DNA of 64,000 nt from Paractinoplanes abujensis (GTDB lineage Bacteria > Actinomycetota > Actinomycetes > Mycobacteriales > Micromonosporaceae), in the NCBI RefSeq assembly GCF_014204895.1, contig NZ_JACHMF010000001.1, forward strand, positions 5,580,001 through 5,644,000. Reading direction: 5' to 3'. How positions within the stretch are numbered: the stretch's first letter is position 1; every line of letters begins with the position of its first letter. Position numbers and translations under genes: made by a program. Shown one piece after another: positions 53,639 through 64,000 of this stretch. The notes beneath the pieces were generated by a model that worked only from the letters and a program-made list of their open reading frames with translations, made no database searches and had not been told where the DNA came from.

Positions 53639-54810
53639 CGGCCACTTTCACCGAACTCTGGAACGGAATCGCGCCCATCGGGCGGACCAAGAACGGCGGC
53701 TACCTGCGGTACGCGTTGGAGCAGCCCGAACTGGTGCTGCGCGACTGGTTCCGCAACCAGGCCGCGCGGCGCGACATGCCGGTCACCGACGACGGCAACG
53801 GCAACCTGTTCGCCTGGTGGGGCGACCAGTGGGGGCACGACGCGGTGCTCACCGGCTCGCACTTCGACTCGGTGCCGCACGGCGGGGGTTTCGACGGGCC
53901 GCTCGGCATCGTCAGCGCGTTCCTCGCCGTCGACGAGCTGCGCCGCCGCGGGCACGTGCCGCGACGGCCGATCGCCGTGGTCGCCTTCGTCGAGGAGGAA
54001 GGCGGCCGGTTCGGCGTACCGTGCCTGGGGTCCCGGCTCCTGACCGGGGTGATCGAACCCGCGCAGGCGGCGGCGCTCAAGGACCGCGAAGGCATCACGT
54101 TCGGCGAGGCGCTGGGTGACACGCCGGCCGGGCGGCTGCCCGGGCTGACCAGCCGGATCGGGGCGCTCATCGAGCTGCACATCGAGCAGGGCCGCGCCCT
54201 CGAGGTGCCGGTCGGGGTGGCCAGCGCGATCTGGCCGCACGGGCGCTGGCGGTTCGACTTCACCGGGCACGGCGACCACGCGGGCACGACGCGCATGGCC
54301 GACCGGCGCGACCCGATGCTCACCTTCGCGTACACGGTGCTCGCGGCGAACAAGGAGGCCCGGCTCAACGGCGCGCACGCCACAATGGCTCGGGTCGAGG
54401 TCGAGCCCAACGCCACCAATGCCATTCCTTCCCTCGTACGGGGGTGGCTCGACGCACGGGCGGCGGAGACCGGCACGCTGGACACGATGGTTGAGGCCAT
54501 CCTCAAGCGGGCCCACGAGCGCGCGGGCCGCGACGGCACCGAGATCACCGTGACGTCCGAGTCGTTCAGCGCCGAAGTGACCTTCGAGACGTCGCTGGCC
54601 GCGCGGATCGCCGCCCTGCTGGACGACGCGCCGGTGCTCCCGACGGGCGCCGGCCACGACGCGGGCGTGTTGTCCGCACACGTCCCGACGGCCATGTTGT
54701 TCGTCCGCAACCCGACCGGCGTCTCGCACTCCCCCGCCGAACACGCCGACGAGACCGACTGCGTCGCGGGCATCGGCGCACTGGCCAGGGTGCTGGGCGA
54801 CCTCACATGA
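53635..54810 (+). CDS. M20-family amidohydrolase (AllC-like), probable N-formylglutamate deformylase
   Basis: 391 residues. The family is that of allantoate amidohydrolases and N-carbamoyl-amino-acid hydrolases: [16 protein letters not shown] with metal-binding His and Asp, VEEEGGRFG with the catalytic Glu pair, [11 protein letters not shown] with His, and [10 protein letters not shown] at the end. It sits between hutU and hutF in a pathway where HutF makes N-formylglutamate, which needs a deformylase; no HutG is seen. Replacement of HutG by this enzyme is therefore likely (inference). GTG start and ATGA end overlaps couple it on both sides. Confidence 0.88.
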
Positions 54811-56405
54811 CGGTCTATTTCGCCCCGTACGCCTGGACGGGCGGGACGCTGGCCCACAATGTCCACATCGAGGTGGCCGACGGCTTCATCACCGCCGTCG
54901 GCCCCGCCTCATCGCCGCGTCCCTCCGGTGCGCCCTCTTCAGACCCTGGCGCGTCGGTTACGCCCGCCGCCTCCTCCCCATCACTCACTACTTCGCCCGC
55001 CGCAGCCGCGGACTCCGCTTCCGTCGCCGCCTCCCCCTCCCTCACCACTCCGCTCTCCGCCGCCTCCCCCTTCCTCACCACTCCGCTCTCCGCCGCCTCC
55101 TCCCCTTCCCTCAGCACTTCGCTTTCCGCCGCCGCGGACCCCTCGTCCGCCGCTGCTTCGCCCGCCTCCGCCCCGGCCCCCTCCCCCGGGGACAAATCGG
55201 TCATTCGGTTGCCTGGCCTGGTGCTTCCGGGTTTCGCCAACGCGCATTCGCACGCGTTTCATCGCGCGCTGCGGGGGCGGACACACGCGGGCGGCGGCAG
55301 TTTCTGGACGTGGCGCGACCTGATGTACCAGGTGGCGGAGCGGCTCGACCCGGACAGCTACTACGCGCTGGCCAAGGCCGTCTACGCCGAGATGGCGCTG
55401 ACCGGGATCACTGCCGTCGGCGAGTTCCACTATCTGCACCACGGTCCGGACGGCACGCCCTACGCCGACCCGAACGCGATGGGCCACGCCCTGGTCGCCG
55501 CCGCGGCCGACGCCGGGATTCGGATCACGCTGCTGGACACGCTGTATCTGACGGCCGGCGTGGACGGAAAACCGCTCGAAGGTGTGCAGCGCCGGTTCGG
55601 CGACGGCGATCTCGACGGCTGGTCGGCGCGCACCTCACTCCTGCGCGCGTCCGCTCATTCCAAGATCGGCGCGGCGCTGCACTCGGTGCGCGCGGTTCCG
55701 GCCGAATACCTGTCCACATTCGCTCACCGCACCGACGGGCAGCCCGTTCATGTGCACCTTTCCGAACAGCGGGCCGAGAACGAGCAATGTCGCGCAGTGC
55801 ACGGCTGCACACCGGCCGAACTGCTCGAGGCGCACGGCGTGTGGCAGCCGATGACCGTGGCCGTCCACGCTACGCACCTCACCGATGGCGACATCGACAT
55901 CCTTGGCGGTCACCACGTGTGCTTCTGCCCGACGACCGAACGGGACCTCGCGGACGGCATCGGACCTGCCCGTCGGCTTTCCGACGCGGGCGCCCGGTTG
56001 AGTCTGGGCAGCGACAGTCACGCCGTGATCGACCAGTTCGAGGAGTTGCGCGGGCTGGAGATGAACGACCGGCTCGCCACCGAGCAGCGGGGCCGCTTCA
56101 CACCGTCCGACCTGATCACGGCCGCGGCCAACCACGCGTCGATCGGCTGGTTCGACGCGGGCGAGATCGCCGTGGGCCGGCGGGCCGACTTCGTCAGCGT
56201 CCGCCTCGACAGCCCCCGTACGGCCGGGGTCGACCCCGCGCAGGCTGTGCTCGCGGCCACCGCGGCCGACATCACACACGTGATCGCCGACGGCCGCCTG
56301 ATCGTGGCCGACGGCCGCCACACGAGCATCGACGTTCCCGCCGAACTGTCCCGAACGATTGCCACGCTCACCAGCACAAACGCAAACACCGGCGGTCACC
56401 CGTGA
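54807..56405 (+). CDS. hutF: Formimidoylglutamate deiminase with a long low-complexity insertion
   Basis: 532 residues, about 80-100 more than usual. It converts N-formimino-glutamate to N-formylglutamate and ammonia. The amidohydrolase metal motif is GFANAHSHAFHRALRG (about 142-157). VHVHLSEQRAENEQC, then VHATHLTDGDI and LGSDSHAVIDQFEELRGLE complete the active site. Residues 34-129 are an insertion made almost entirely of Ser, Ala, Pro and Thr, placed in the small N-terminal beta domain between AVGP and VIRLPGLVLPG. The insertion keeps the frame. The stop overlaps the GTG of the repeat gene. Confidence 0.93.
   Translation: MTVYFAPYAWTGGTLAHNVHIEVADGFITAVGPASSPRPSGAPSSDPGASVTPAASSPSLTTSPAAAADSASVAASPSLTTPLSAASPFLTTPLSAASSPSLSTSLSAAADPSSAAASPASAPAPSPGDKSVIRLPGLVLPGFANAHSHAFHRALRGRTHAGGGSFWTWRDLMYQVAERLDPDSYYALAKAVYAEMALTGITAVGEFHYLHHGPDGTPYADPNAMGHALVAAAADAGIRITLLDTLYLTAGVDGKPLEGVQRRFGDGDLDGWSARTSLLRASAHSKIGAALHSVRAVPAEYLSTFAHRTDGQPVHVHLSEQRAENEQCRAVHGCTPAELLEAHGVWQPMTVAVHATHLTDGDIDILGGHHVCFCPTTERDLADGIGPARRLSDAGARLSLGSDSHAVIDQFEELRGLEMNDRLATEQRGRFTPSDLITAAANHASIGWFDAGEIAVGRRADFVSVRLDSPRTAGVDPAQAVLAATAADITHVIADGRLIVADGRHTSIDVPAELSRTIATLTSTNANTGGHP
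54906..55196 (+). repeat. Low-complexity repeat insertion within hutF
   Basis: C/T-rich DNA built from imperfect copies of a unit like CTCACCACTCCGCTCTCCGCCGCCTC; two long copies lie at about 55028-55105. It encodes SPSLTTPLSAAS-type peptides. All unit lengths are multiples of three. Confidence 0.85.
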
Positions 56406-57300
56406 GCAAGACGAACAACAACACGCACTCAACGCCGCCCCCGAACACCAGCCGCCGGTCAATGAGCGTGATGGACAACAACGCGCACCCCACGCCGCCC
56501 ACCAACACCAGCCGCCAGTCAATGAACGCCACGAGCAACAACGCGCACTCCGAGCCGGCTGCGGACCGCGGCGGCCGGTCCATGAACGCCACGAACAACG
56601 ACGCGCACTCAACACCGACCACCAACACCAGCCGCCAGTCAATGAACACCTCGAGCAACAATGCGCACTCCAGGCCGGCTGCGGATCGCGGCCGTCAGTC
56701 GATGAACACCCCGAACAACAACGCGCACTTAACACCGACCACCAACACCAGCCGCCGGTCAATGAGCGTCATGAACAACAACGCGCACCCCACGCCGCCC
56801 ACCAACTTCAGCCGCCAGTCAACGAACGCCACGAACAACGACGCGCACTCCGAGTCAATGAGCGTGATGGACGACAATGCGCACTCCGAGCCGGCTGCGG
56901 ACCGCGGCGGCCGGTCCATGAACGCCACGAACAACAACGCGCACTTAACACCGACCACCAACACCAGCCGCCGGTCAATGAGCGTCATGAACAACAACGC
57001 GCACCCCACGCCGCCCACCAACTTCAGCCGCCAGTCAAAAAACGCCACGAACAACGACGCGCACTCCGAGTCAATGAGCGTGATGGACGACAATGCGCAC
57101 TCCGAGCCGGCTGCGGACCGCGGCGGCCGGTCCATGAACGCCACGAACAACAACGCGCACTCAACACCGACCACCAACACCAGCCGCCGGTCAATGAGCG
57201 TCATGGACACCAACGCGCACTCCAGGGCGGCTGCGGAGGGCGGCGGCCAGTCGATGAACGCCACGAACAACGATGCGCAATCGACGAGTGACGGGGTGGG
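56402..57300 (+). repeat. 60-bp tandem repeat array
   Basis: About 14 full copies of a 60-base unit, plus two 36-base partial copies, run head to tail with no unique spacers. Copies differ by point changes. The 156-base block at 56761-56916, which includes a partial copy, recurs almost exactly at 56981-57136, so part of the array was duplicated recently. Confidence 0.92.
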
Positions 57301-57310
57301 CGGGGCATGA
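56402..57310 (+). CDS. Asn/Ser/Thr-rich 20-residue repeat protein inside the hut operon
   Basis: 302 residues made only of repeats: 14 units of about 20 and two of 12. Unit types alternate, for example [40 protein letters not shown] and [20 protein letters not shown]; nearly all share S-M-x3-NNNAH. There is no signal peptide, membrane helix or Cys. Several facts support translation in this frame: the GTG overlaps the hutF stop (GTGA), its stop overlaps the hutI ATG (ATGA), and third positions are mostly G or C in this frame only. I know no family. It may bind metal through the many Asn/His, form a scaffold, or be a passenger repeat that has been kept in frame. Confidence 0.68.
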   Translation: MSKTNNNTHSTPPPNTSRRSMSVMDNNAHPTPPTNTSRQSMNATSNNAHSEPAADRGGRSMNATNNDAHSTPTTNTSRQSMNTSSNNAHSRPAADRGRQSMNTPNNNAHLTPTTNTSRRSMSVMNNNAHPTPPTNFSRQSTNATNNDAHSESMSVMDDNAHSEPAADRGGRSMNATNNNAHLTPTTNTSRRSMSVMNNNAHPTPPTNFSRQSKNATNNDAHSESMSVMDDNAHSEPAADRGGRSMNATNNNAHSTPTTNTSRRSMSVMDTNAHSRAAAEGGGQSMNATNNDAQSTSDGVGGA

Positions 57311-58464
57311 GCATCCTGATCGACAACATCGGTGAGCTCGTCACCAACGACCAGGCGCAGGGTGAGGGGCTGCTGGGGATCCGGCGGGACGTCGCGGTCG
57401 TGGTCGAAGGTGATCGGATCGCGTGGATCGGGCCGAGCGGGCAGAAACCGGCGGCCGACGCGCGCATAGACGCGCAACAACGCGCAGTGCTGCCCGGGTT
57501 CGTGGACAGCCATGCGCACTTGGTGTTCGCGGGTGACCGGGCGGCCGAGTTCGGGGCGCGAATGGCCGGTGAGCCGTACACGGGCGGCGGTATCCGTACG
57601 ACGATGGCCGCCACCCGGGCCGCGAGCGACGACGAGCTGCTGGGCAACGCGAGCCGGCTGGTCGACGAGGCGCGGCGGCAGGGCACGACCACGATCGAGA
57701 TCAAGAGCGGCTACGGCCTGAACGTCGCCGACGAGGCCCGCTCGCTGCGCCTGGCCGCGAAGCTGACGACCGAGACGACTTTCCTGGGCGCGCACGTCGT
57801 GCCGCCCGGGAGCGATCCCGACGCGTACGTCGATCTGGTCAAGGGCGACATGCTCGACGCCTGTGCCCCGTACGCGAAGTGGGCCGACGTCTTCTGCGAC
57901 CGCGGAGCGTTCGACGGTGATCAGACACGCGCGATCCTGGAGGCGGCCGCACGCAAAGGCCTGCAACTGCGCGTGCACGCCAATCAGCTGGTCGCGGGTC
58001 CGGGCGTCCAGCTGGCGGTGGAACTGGACGCGGCCAGCGCCGATCATTGCACCCATGTGAGCGAGGCTGACGTCGCCGCCCTGGCCGGCTCGAACACCGT
58101 GGCCACGCTGCTGCCGGGGGCCGAGTTCTCGACCCGTTCGCCCTATCCCGACGCGCGCCGGCTGCTCGACGCCGGCGTCACGGTCGCGCTGGCCACCGAC
58201 TGCAACCCGGGCTCGTCGTACACGTCCTCGATGCCCTTCTGCATCGCGCTGGCCGTACGGGACATGCGAATGACCCCGGCCGAGGCAGTGCACGCGGCGA
58301 CGGCGGGTGGCGCCCGGGCCCTGCGCCGCGACGACATCGGACGGCTGCGCCCCGGCGCGCGCGCCGACCTGACGGTGCTCGACGCGCCGTCCCACATCCA
58401 CCTGGCCTACCGGCCCGGCGTACCCCTGATCAGCACTGTTCTGCACAACGGAGTGCCCCGATGA
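57307..58464 (+). CDS. hutI: Imidazolonepropionase
   Basis: 385 residues, the normal length. It opens the ring of 4-imidazolone-5-propionate to give N-formimino-L-glutamate. Metal and substrate motifs are visible: [20 protein letters not shown] (His-x-His), [34 protein letters not shown] and ATDCNPGS with the metal Asp. ATGA overlaps join it to the repeat gene before it and to hutH after it. Confidence 0.96.
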   Translation: MSILIDNIGELVTNDQAQGEGLLGIRRDVAVVVEGDRIAWIGPSGQKPAADARIDAQQRAVLPGFVDSHAHLVFAGDRAAEFGARMAGEPYTGGGIRTTMAATRAASDDELLGNASRLVDEARRQGTTTIEIKSGYGLNVADEARSLRLAAKLTTETTFLGAHVVPPGSDPDAYVDLVKGDMLDACAPYAKWADVFCDRGAFDGDQTRAILEAAARKGLQLRVHANQLVAGPGVQLAVELDAASADHCTHVSEADVAALAGSNTVATLLPGAEFSTRSPYPDARRLLDAGVTVALATDCNPGSSYTSSMPFCIALAVRDMRMTPAEAVHAATAGGARALRRDDIGRLRPGARADLTVLDAPSHIHLAYRPGVPLISTVLHNGVPR

Positions 58465-59996
58465 ATGTCATTGTCCAGCCCACCGGGGTCACCCCCGCCG
58501 ACGTGCTCGCGGTCGCCCGCGGCGACGCCCGCGTCGAGATCGCCCCCGAGACCGTCGCCGCCATGGCCACCAGCCGGGCGATCGTCGACACCATCGAGGC
58601 GTCGGGCAAGCCCGTGTACGGCGTGTCGACCGGTTTCGGCGCGCTCGCCAACACGTCCATCGCGCCCGAGCGCCGGGCGGAGTTGCAGCACGCGCTCATC
58701 CGCTCGCATGCGGCCGGTATCGGTGCGCCCATGCCGCGCGAAGTTGTGCGCGCGATGATGCTCCTACGGCTGCGTTCGCTCGCGCTCGGCCGCTCGGGTG
58801 TGCGCCCGGTGCTCGCGCAGGGCCTGGCCGACCTGCTCAACCACGACATCACGCCGTGGGTGCCCGAGCACGGTTCGCTGGGCGCGTCGGGTGACCTGGC
58901 GCCGCTCGCCCACTGTGCGATCGTGCTGCTGGGCGAGGGCTGGGTGCTCGGCAAGGACGGCGCCCGGACGGCGGCCGCCGAGGCCTTGCACGCGGCCGGG
59001 CTGCGCCCGCTGGAGCTGGCCGCCAAGGAGGGGCTGGCCCTGATCAACGGCACCGACGGCATGCTCGGGATGCTGTTGCTGGCCATCGACGACGCCGCGC
59101 ACCTGTTCGCGATGGCCGACGTGACCGCGGCGCTGGCGATCGAGGCGATGCTGGGTTCCGAGCGGCCGTTCCTGCCCGAACTGCACGAGATCCGGCCGCA
59201 TCCGGGTCAGACCGCCTCCGCCGCGAACATCCGCAAGCTGCTGCAAGACTCGACGATCATGGACTCGCACCGGGACGACCTGGCCCACGCGGTGCAGGAC
59301 GCCTATTCGATGCGGTGTGCCCCGCAGGTGGCCGGCGCGGCCCGCGACACGCTCGATTTCGTCCGTACGGTGGCCGCCCGCGAACTGGTGTCGGTGGTGG
59401 ACAACCCGGTGGTGCTGCCCGACGGCCGGGTCGAGTCGACCGGTAACTTCCACGGCGCGCCGCTCGGGTTCGCGGCCGACTTCCTCGCCATCGCGGCCGC
59501 CGAGGTGGGCGCGATCGCCGAACGCCGCGTCGACCGGCTGCTCGACGTGACCCGCAACCGCGACCTGCCGCCGTTCCTCTCACCCGACGCCGGGGTGAAC
59601 TCGGGCCTGATGATCGCGCAGTACACCGCGGCCGGGATCGTGGCCGAGAACCGCCGGCTCGCGTCCCCGGCCAGTGTCGACTCGCTGCCCACGAGCGGCA
59701 TGCAGGAGGACCACGTGTCCATGGGCTGGGCCGCGACCAAGAAACTGCGGACGGTGCTCGACAACCTGACCAGTCTGCTGGCCGTGGAGCTGCTTTCCGC
59801 CGTACGGGGTCTGCAGTTGCGCTCACCGCTGGTGCCCTCGCCGGCCGGGCGCGCGGCGATCACCGCGCTGGAGGGTGCCGCCGGTCGCCCCGGGCCGGAC
59901 TTGTTCCTGGCCCCGGCGCTGGAGGCGGCACGCGAGGTGGTCGCCGGTCGTGGCCTGCGGGCGGAGATCGAGTCGGCGACGGGAGCGCTGCTGTAA
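58461..59996 (+). CDS. hutH: Histidine ammonia-lyase
   Basis: 511 residues, the usual size. It removes ammonia from histidine to give urocanate, the first step of the pathway. Ala142-Ser143-Gly144 in [14 protein letters not shown] form the MIO electrophile on their own. Also visible are [11 protein letters not shown] with the catalytic Tyr, and QEDHVSMG near residue 415. It is the last gene of the operon, coupled to hutI by ATGA. In this operon the gene for the first step is placed last. Confidence 0.96.
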   Translation: MNVIVQPTGVTPADVLAVARGDARVEIAPETVAAMATSRAIVDTIEASGKPVYGVSTGFGALANTSIAPERRAELQHALIRSHAAGIGAPMPREVVRAMMLLRLRSLALGRSGVRPVLAQGLADLLNHDITPWVPEHGSLGASGDLAPLAHCAIVLLGEGWVLGKDGARTAAAEALHAAGLRPLELAAKEGLALINGTDGMLGMLLLAIDDAAHLFAMADVTAALAIEAMLGSERPFLPELHEIRPHPGQTASAANIRKLLQDSTIMDSHRDDLAHAVQDAYSMRCAPQVAGAARDTLDFVRTVAARELVSVVDNPVVLPDGRVESTGNFHGAPLGFAADFLAIAAAEVGAIAERRVDRLLDVTRNRDLPPFLSPDAGVNSGLMIAQYTAAGIVAENRRLASPASVDSLPTSGMQEDHVSMGWAATKKLRTVLDNLTSLLAVELLSAVRGLQLRSPLVPSPAGRAAITALEGAAGRPGPDLFLAPALEAAREVVAGRGLRAEIESATGALL

Positions 59997-60044
59997 CGGT
60001 GCCGCTGCGGCCCGAGGGCGCGCTGCTGTAGTTAACTTGCCACT

Positions 60045-61367
60045 GTGGATCAGCGGGCGGTGGTGATCGGGGCCGGGATGGCCGGGTTGGCCGCCGCCCG
60101 GGTGCTGAGTGAGCGTTTCGCGCACGTGGTTGTGCTCGATCGTGACGTTTTGCCGGGCGAGCCCGTGCCCCGGCGGGGTGTGCCGCAGGGCAGTCAGCCG
60201 CACATCATGCTGGCCGGCGGCATGCGTACGTTCAACGAGCTGTTCCCGGGTTTCGAAACCGAGTTGATCGCGGCGGGCGGCACGCGCTTCGACACCGGCC
60301 TCGGCCTGTGCAGCTATCGCATGGGCCGCCGGTGGCCGTCCGCGCCGACGGGGGTTTCGCTGGTCGCGGCGACCCGGCCGCTGATCGAGGCGATCGTCCG
60401 GGCCCGAGTGACCACTCTGCCCAACGTGACCCTGCGCGACCGTGTGGCCGTCTCCGGCCTGCTCGGGTCGGCCAGGGAAGTGACCGGTGTCGTGCTGGAC
60501 GACGGCGAGACGCTTGACGCCGGTCTGGTCGTCGACTGCACCGGCCGGGGCGCCCGCTCCGATCGCTGGCTGGCCGCGCTCGGCCTGCCCATCCCGGCCC
60601 AGCTCGAGGTCAAGGTCGGGGTGGCGTACACGTCCCGGCTCTATCGCCGCCAACCCGGCGACCTGACCGACTGGTCGGCGATCTTCATCCTGCCCACGCC
60701 GCCCGGCGAGTCGCTGAGCGGGCTGGCCCTGCCGGTCGAGGGCGACCGCTGGCTGACGGCGATCGGGGGCTGGCACGTGACCGAGCCGCCGGCCGACGCC
60801 GAGACGTTCGAGGGGCACGCGCGCGGGCTGCCCGACCCGATCCTGAGCGATTTGCTCGACCGCGCGGAACCGATCAGTGACCTGGTCACCACGCGATTCC
60901 CGGCCAGCCGGCGGCGGTTGTTCGAGGACCTGCGCGATCCGCCGCCCGGGTATGTGGCGCTCGGCGACGCCATCTGCAGCTTCAACCCGATCTACGGCCA
61001 GGGCATGTCCTGCGCGGCCATGTCGGCGATCGCGCTGGGCCACGCCCTGGACAAGCACGGACGGCAGGCCGCGCGTGCGTTCTACGCGGCGGCGGCGGCC
61101 ATCCTGGACGTGCCGTGGTCATTCGCGGTCGGCGGCGACTTCTCGTTCCCGCGGACGGTCGGGCCGCGGCCGCGCGGGTTCGCCGTCCGGCGGTGGTATT
61201 CGCGCCGGATCGCCCTGGCGTCGCAGATCGACTCGGGCGTCAACGGGACGTTCGCGCGTGTGCAACATCTGATCGATCCGCCCCGGACGCTCATGCGGCC
61301 CGGGTTCGTGCTGCGCGTGTTGCGCATGGCGAGAAAACGCAGGCGCGGGTCCGGTCCGGTGCGTTAA
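60045..61367 (+). CDS. FAD-dependent monooxygenase/oxidoreductase
   Basis: 440 residues. The N-terminal Rossmann motif is [17 protein letters not shown], and a second FAD motif is [19 protein letters not shown] (GD plus a proline-rich end), as in the PHBH/geranylgeranyl-reductase group. [14 protein letters not shown] near residue 45 is typical of actinobacterial members linked to secondary metabolism. The substrate is unknown. The GTG lies 48 bases after hutH and 11 bases before the leuS-like gene its stop is found, so it may be cotranscribed with the latter. Confidence 0.85.
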   Translation: MDQRAVVIGAGMAGLAAARVLSERFAHVVVLDRDVLPGEPVPRRGVPQGSQPHIMLAGGMRTFNELFPGFETELIAAGGTRFDTGLGLCSYRMGRRWPSAPTGVSLVAATRPLIEAIVRARVTTLPNVTLRDRVAVSGLLGSAREVTGVVLDDGETLDAGLVVDCTGRGARSDRWLAALGLPIPAQLEVKVGVAYTSRLYRRQPGDLTDWSAIFILPTPPGESLSGLALPVEGDRWLTAIGGWHVTEPPADAETFEGHARGLPDPILSDLLDRAEPISDLVTTRFPASRRRLFEDLRDPPPGYVALGDAICSFNPIYGQGMSCAAMSAIALGHALDKHGRQAARAFYAAAAAILDVPWSFAVGGDFSFPRTVGPRPRGFAVRRWYSRRIALASQIDSGVNGTFARVQHLIDPPRTLMRPGFVLRVLRMARKRRRGSGPVR

Positions 61368-61378
61368 CTTCCGGCGGC

Positions 61379-63712
61379 ATGAGCGACTATGACTTCGAGG
61401 CGATGCAGCGGCGGTGGCGACCGGTGTGGGAATCGCTCGGTCACCTCGCGGCCGGCGCCACGAACGGACAACGTCGCTCACTCGTCGACATGTTCGCCTA
61501 CCCCTCCGGTGACCTGCACATGGGCCACGCCGAGGCGTACGCGCTGGGCGACGCCGTCGCGCGTTTCTGGATGCAGCAGGGCTACGACGTGCTGCATCCC
61601 GTCGGGTGGGACTCGTTCGGGCTGCCGGCCGAGAACGCCGCGATCCGGCGGGGCGAGCACCCGGCCGACTGGACGTACGCGAACATCGAGACGCAGGCGG
61701 AGTCGTTCCGGCGCTACGCGGTCTCGTTCGACTGGCGCACGCGGCTGCACACCAGCGACCCGGAGTACTACCGCTGGACGCAGTGGCTGTTCCTGCGCTT
61801 CTACGAGCGGGGCCTGGCCGTGCGGCGGCGCGCGGCGGTCAACTGGTGCCCGGTCGACCGCACGGTGCTGGCCAACGAGCAGGTTGTCGCGGGGCAGTGT
61901 GAGCGATGCGGTTCACCGGTGACCAGACGCGAGCTGACCCAGTGGTTCCTGACCATTACGGCGTACGCGGAACAGCTGCTGGACGACATGGCCGAGCTGG
62001 AGGGCCACTGGCCGGCGCCGGTGCTGACCATGCAACGCAACTGGATCGGCCGCTCCGCCGGGGCCTACCTCGACTTCGGCCCGTTCGAGGTGTTCACGAC
62101 CCGGCCCGACACCGTCTTCGAGGCGACGTTCCTGGTCGTGGCGCCCGACTCGCCGCTGGCCTCGTCGCTGTGCACGGCCGGGCAGCGCCGCGCCTTCGAC
62201 GACTATGTTTCCCGCGTACGGGCAATGTCCGAGATCGAACGCACGACAGCAGATCGCGCGAAGACGGGCGTCTTTCTGGGCGCGTACGGGCACCATCCGT
62301 TCACCGGCGAGCGGCTGCCGATCTGGGCCGCCGACTACGTGCTGCCCAGCTACGGCACCGGCGCCGTCATGGCCGTGCCCGCGCACGACCAGCGCGACCT
62401 GGCGTTCGCCCAGGCCCACGACCTGCCCGTACGCCCGGCGGCCGCTCCCGCCGCGACGTTCCCGGCCGACCGGGTGATCGCCGAGGCCGAGGCGCGCGGT
62501 GTCGGCCGGGGCGGCGTGACCTACAAGCTGCGCGACTGGCTGGTGTCCCGGCAGCGGTTCTGGGGTTGTCCGATCCCGATCGTGCATTGCGCGACGTGCG
62601 CGATCGTGCCCGTGCCGGACGATCAGCTGCCCGTCCGGCTGCCCGATCTGCGCGGCGACCAGCTGGTCCCGGGCGAGGTGTCCCCGCTGGCCGCGGCGCG
62701 CGACTGGGTGGAGGTCGACTGCCCACGGTGCGGGGGCCCGGCCGAGCGCGACACTGACACGCTGGACACGTTCGTCGATTCGTCCTGGTACTTCCTTCGG
62801 TACTGCTCACCCGCGTACGGGGAAGGGCCTTTCGATCCGCAGGCAGTGCGCCGGTGGATGCCGGTGGATCAGTACGTGGGTGGGTCCGAGCACGCCGTGA
62901 TGCACCTGCTGTATGTCCGGTTCTTCACGAAGGTGCTGCGTGACCTGGGGCTGGTCGACTTCGCGGAGCCGTTCCGGCGGGTGCTGACGCAGGGCCAGGT
63001 GATCCTGAACGGCGCGGCGATGAGCAAGTCCAAGGGCAACCTGGTCGACCTGGGTGAGCAGATCGACACGTACGGGGTCGACGCGGTCCGGCTGACCATG
63101 GTGTTCGCCGGCCCGCCGGAGGACGACGTCGACTGGGCGGACGTGTCACCGGCCGGTTCCGTACGGTTCCTGAGCCGCGCGTTGCGCCTGGCCACCGACG
63201 TCGGCCCGACTCCCCCGGCCGGCCCCGGCGATGAGCGTCTGCGGAGAACCACGCATCGGTTGGTGCGCGCGATCACCGGCCTGATGGAGGAGCGGCGGCT
63301 CAACGTGGTCGTGGCCCGCGCCATGGAACTGGCCAACGCGGCCCGCCGGGCGATCGACGACGGCTCGGCCGCCGACCCGGCTGTGCGCGAGGCTGCCGAG
63401 GCCCTGGCCGTGGTGTTGTCGCTGTTCACGCCGTACACGGCCGAGGAGATGTGGGCCCGCCTCGGTCATCCGCCCGGGGTGGCCCGGGCCGGGTGGCCGG
63501 TGGTCGACCCCGAGCTGGCGGCCGAGCCCACGGTCATCTGCGCGCTGCAGGTGAACGGGAAGCTGCGCGACCGCCTGGAGGTGCCGGCCGACATCACCGC
63601 CGACGATCTGATCGCACTGGCCCTGGCCTCCCCGGCGGCGGCCGGGCGCACGGTGACCCGCACGGTCGTCAGGCCGCCACGCCTGGTGAACCTGGTGGTC
63701 AGCGGTCCTTGA
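61379..63712 (+). CDS. leuS: Compact leucyl-tRNA synthetase, possibly a second copy
   Basis: 777 residues, short for a bacterial LeuRS, which is usually 800-960. It attaches leucine to tRNA-Leu. HMGH (47-50) is the HIGH motif, and a CP1 editing domain is present ([33 protein letters not shown]). Zinc-type CxxC pairs occur (CERC, CATC, CPRC), and SSWYFLRYC precedes the KMSKS loop. That loop reads AMSKSKGN (547 on), with Ala where Lys is usual. Size, the altered loop and the setting next to an FAD monooxygenase suggest a paralogue, perhaps for resistance or a special product; the housekeeping copy would be elsewhere. The ATG is 11 bases after the previous stop. Confidence 0.88.
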   Translation: MSDYDFEAMQRRWRPVWESLGHLAAGATNGQRRSLVDMFAYPSGDLHMGHAEAYALGDAVARFWMQQGYDVLHPVGWDSFGLPAENAAIRRGEHPADWTYANIETQAESFRRYAVSFDWRTRLHTSDPEYYRWTQWLFLRFYERGLAVRRRAAVNWCPVDRTVLANEQVVAGQCERCGSPVTRRELTQWFLTITAYAEQLLDDMAELEGHWPAPVLTMQRNWIGRSAGAYLDFGPFEVFTTRPDTVFEATFLVVAPDSPLASSLCTAGQRRAFDDYVSRVRAMSEIERTTADRAKTGVFLGAYGHHPFTGERLPIWAADYVLPSYGTGAVMAVPAHDQRDLAFAQAHDLPVRPAAAPAATFPADRVIAEAEARGVGRGGVTYKLRDWLVSRQRFWGCPIPIVHCATCAIVPVPDDQLPVRLPDLRGDQLVPGEVSPLAAARDWVEVDCPRCGGPAERDTDTLDTFVDSSWYFLRYCSPAYGEGPFDPQAVRRWMPVDQYVGGSEHAVMHLLYVRFFTKVLRDLGLVDFAEPFRRVLTQGQVILNGAAMSKSKGNLVDLGEQIDTYGVDAVRLTMVFAGPPEDDVDWADVSPAGSVRFLSRALRLATDVGPTPPAGPGDERLRRTTHRLVRAITGLMEERRLNVVVARAMELANAARRAIDDGSAADPAVREAAEALAVVLSLFTPYTAEEMWARLGHPPGVARAGWPVVDPELAAEPTVICALQVNGKLRDRLEVPADITADDLIALALASPAAAGRTVTRTVVRPPRLVNLVVSGP

Positions 63713-64000
63713 CAGCGATGCCGAGGGTCTGTGCGAGTGCGGCGGCCGACTCCACCAGCTGATTGCTGTCGATGATCGCGCCCCGCAGCGATTCCCAGCC
63801 CTCGGCCACGTCGAGCGTGCGCGCGCCGCGCAGGTCGAGCTTCTTGACCGTGACCTTGGTGAAGCGTGCCCGCCGGACCGTCGAGCCGGGGAAGGTCACG
63901 CCGGCCAGCGTGGCCTGCCCGAAGTCGACCTCCGAAAGGTCGCAGTCGCGGAACTCCACGTCCTGCAGACGCGAGCCGCGCAGATTCAAGCTGTCGATCT
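63699..64000 (-). CDS. Pentapeptide-repeat protein, C-terminal part
   Basis: The gene begins beyond the right edge of the window; about 100 residues are visible, and the frame is open to the last base. Pentapeptide repeats of the A(D/N)LxX type are clear: [20 protein letters not shown], then [18 protein letters not shown]. They form a right-handed quadrilateral beta-helix. The end is a short helical cap. Members range from DNA-gyrase protectors to unknown roles, so no function can be given. Its stop overlaps the convergent leuS-like gene by 14 bases. Confidence 0.88.
   Translation of the reverse strand, partial: IDSLNLRGSRLQDVEFRDCDLSEVDFGQATLAGVTFPGSTVRRARFTKVTVKKLDLRGARTLDVAEGWESLRGAIIDSNQLVESAAALAQTLGIAVKDR

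Noticed and set aside
56359..57300. CRISPR array or other coding frames in the 60-bp repeats
   Set aside because: The repeats are contiguous, degenerate and lack unique spacers, and no cas genes are near. The alternative frames lack operon-type overlaps and have poor third-position GC.
59985..60031. Short duplication GCGCTGCTGTA at and after the hutH stop
   Set aside because: Eleven bases only, in GC-rich sequence; too short to support an insertion or duplication claim.

Overview
The window is high-GC actinobacterial DNA: third codon positions are almost all G or C, GTG and TTG starts are common, and many neighbouring genes overlap by ATGA or GTGA. The gene content (polyprenol-phosphomannose glycosyltransferases, a SigC-like ECF factor, CBM2 and ricin-type lectin secreted proteins, a TrmB/LuxR-type regulator beside a large subtilase) suggests the Micromonosporaceae, probably Actinoplanes or a relative. 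That placement is inference from content, not a database match.

Layout. 1-6.2 kb: end of a MoxR ATPase, a DUF58 protein and two VWA membrane proteins, facing a Nudix hydrolase and two coupled mannosyltransferase-like genes. 6.3-9.8 kb: a NarL-type regulator and its probable kinase on the minus strand, separated by an opposite-strand membrane-protein pair. 9.9-17 kb: a frameshifted DUF4832 secreted protein, a fold-III ornithine-type decarboxylase, a TrmB/LuxR-like regulator and a 1174-residue subtilase. 17.1-19.7 kb: an ECF sigma factor, its presumed anti-sigma partner and a divergent lipoprotein, with twin ECF-type promoter motifs between them. 19.8-23.8 kb: polysaccharide deacetylase with CBM2, a lipoprotein resembling the FtsX extracellular domain, small proteins, a VOC protein and a trypsin-like protease.

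23.9-27.2 kb holds a two-gene cassette: a 236-residue all-beta protein with gasdermin-like sequence layout, followed immediately by a CHAT caspase-like protease with His and Cys intact. The cassette abuts a decayed lactate permease gene. 27.2-29.8 kb: a short histidine kinase and a hybrid kinase with a one-base frameshift. 30-32.3 kb: CPBP protease, lectin remnant, tRNA-His, oligoribonuclease and a 6C-like RNA candidate. 32.3-37 kb: a 1544-residue membrane-anchored low-complexity protein.

37-49.3 kb is mainly metal and redox homeostasis: CopC-CopD fusion, divergent SigC-like factor, MauE, DsbA-like and membrane proteins, Bcp peroxiredoxin, tRNA-Leu, GNAT, expansin-like and MOSC proteins, a CopB-type copper ATPase behind a perfect CsoR-type operator, and an MFS exporter divergent from its TetR regulator. 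49.4-51 kb: a large protein with a HEPN-type motif.

51.1-60 kb is a histidine-utilisation operon: RpiR-family regulator, hutU, an M20 amidohydrolase probably replacing HutG, hutF, an unusual repeat gene, hutI and hutH. From hutU to hutH every junction is an ATGA or GTGA overlap. Within it, HutF carries an insertion of about 95 Ser/Ala/Pro/Thr residues, and the next gene is made entirely of 20-residue Asn-rich repeats. Downstream are an FAD monooxygenase, an unusual leucyl-tRNA synthetase and the start of a pentapeptide-repeat gene.

The most promising leads for undescribed biology are the gasdermin-like/CHAT pair, the repeat protein inside the hut operon, the giant low-complexity protein and the HEPN-motif protein.
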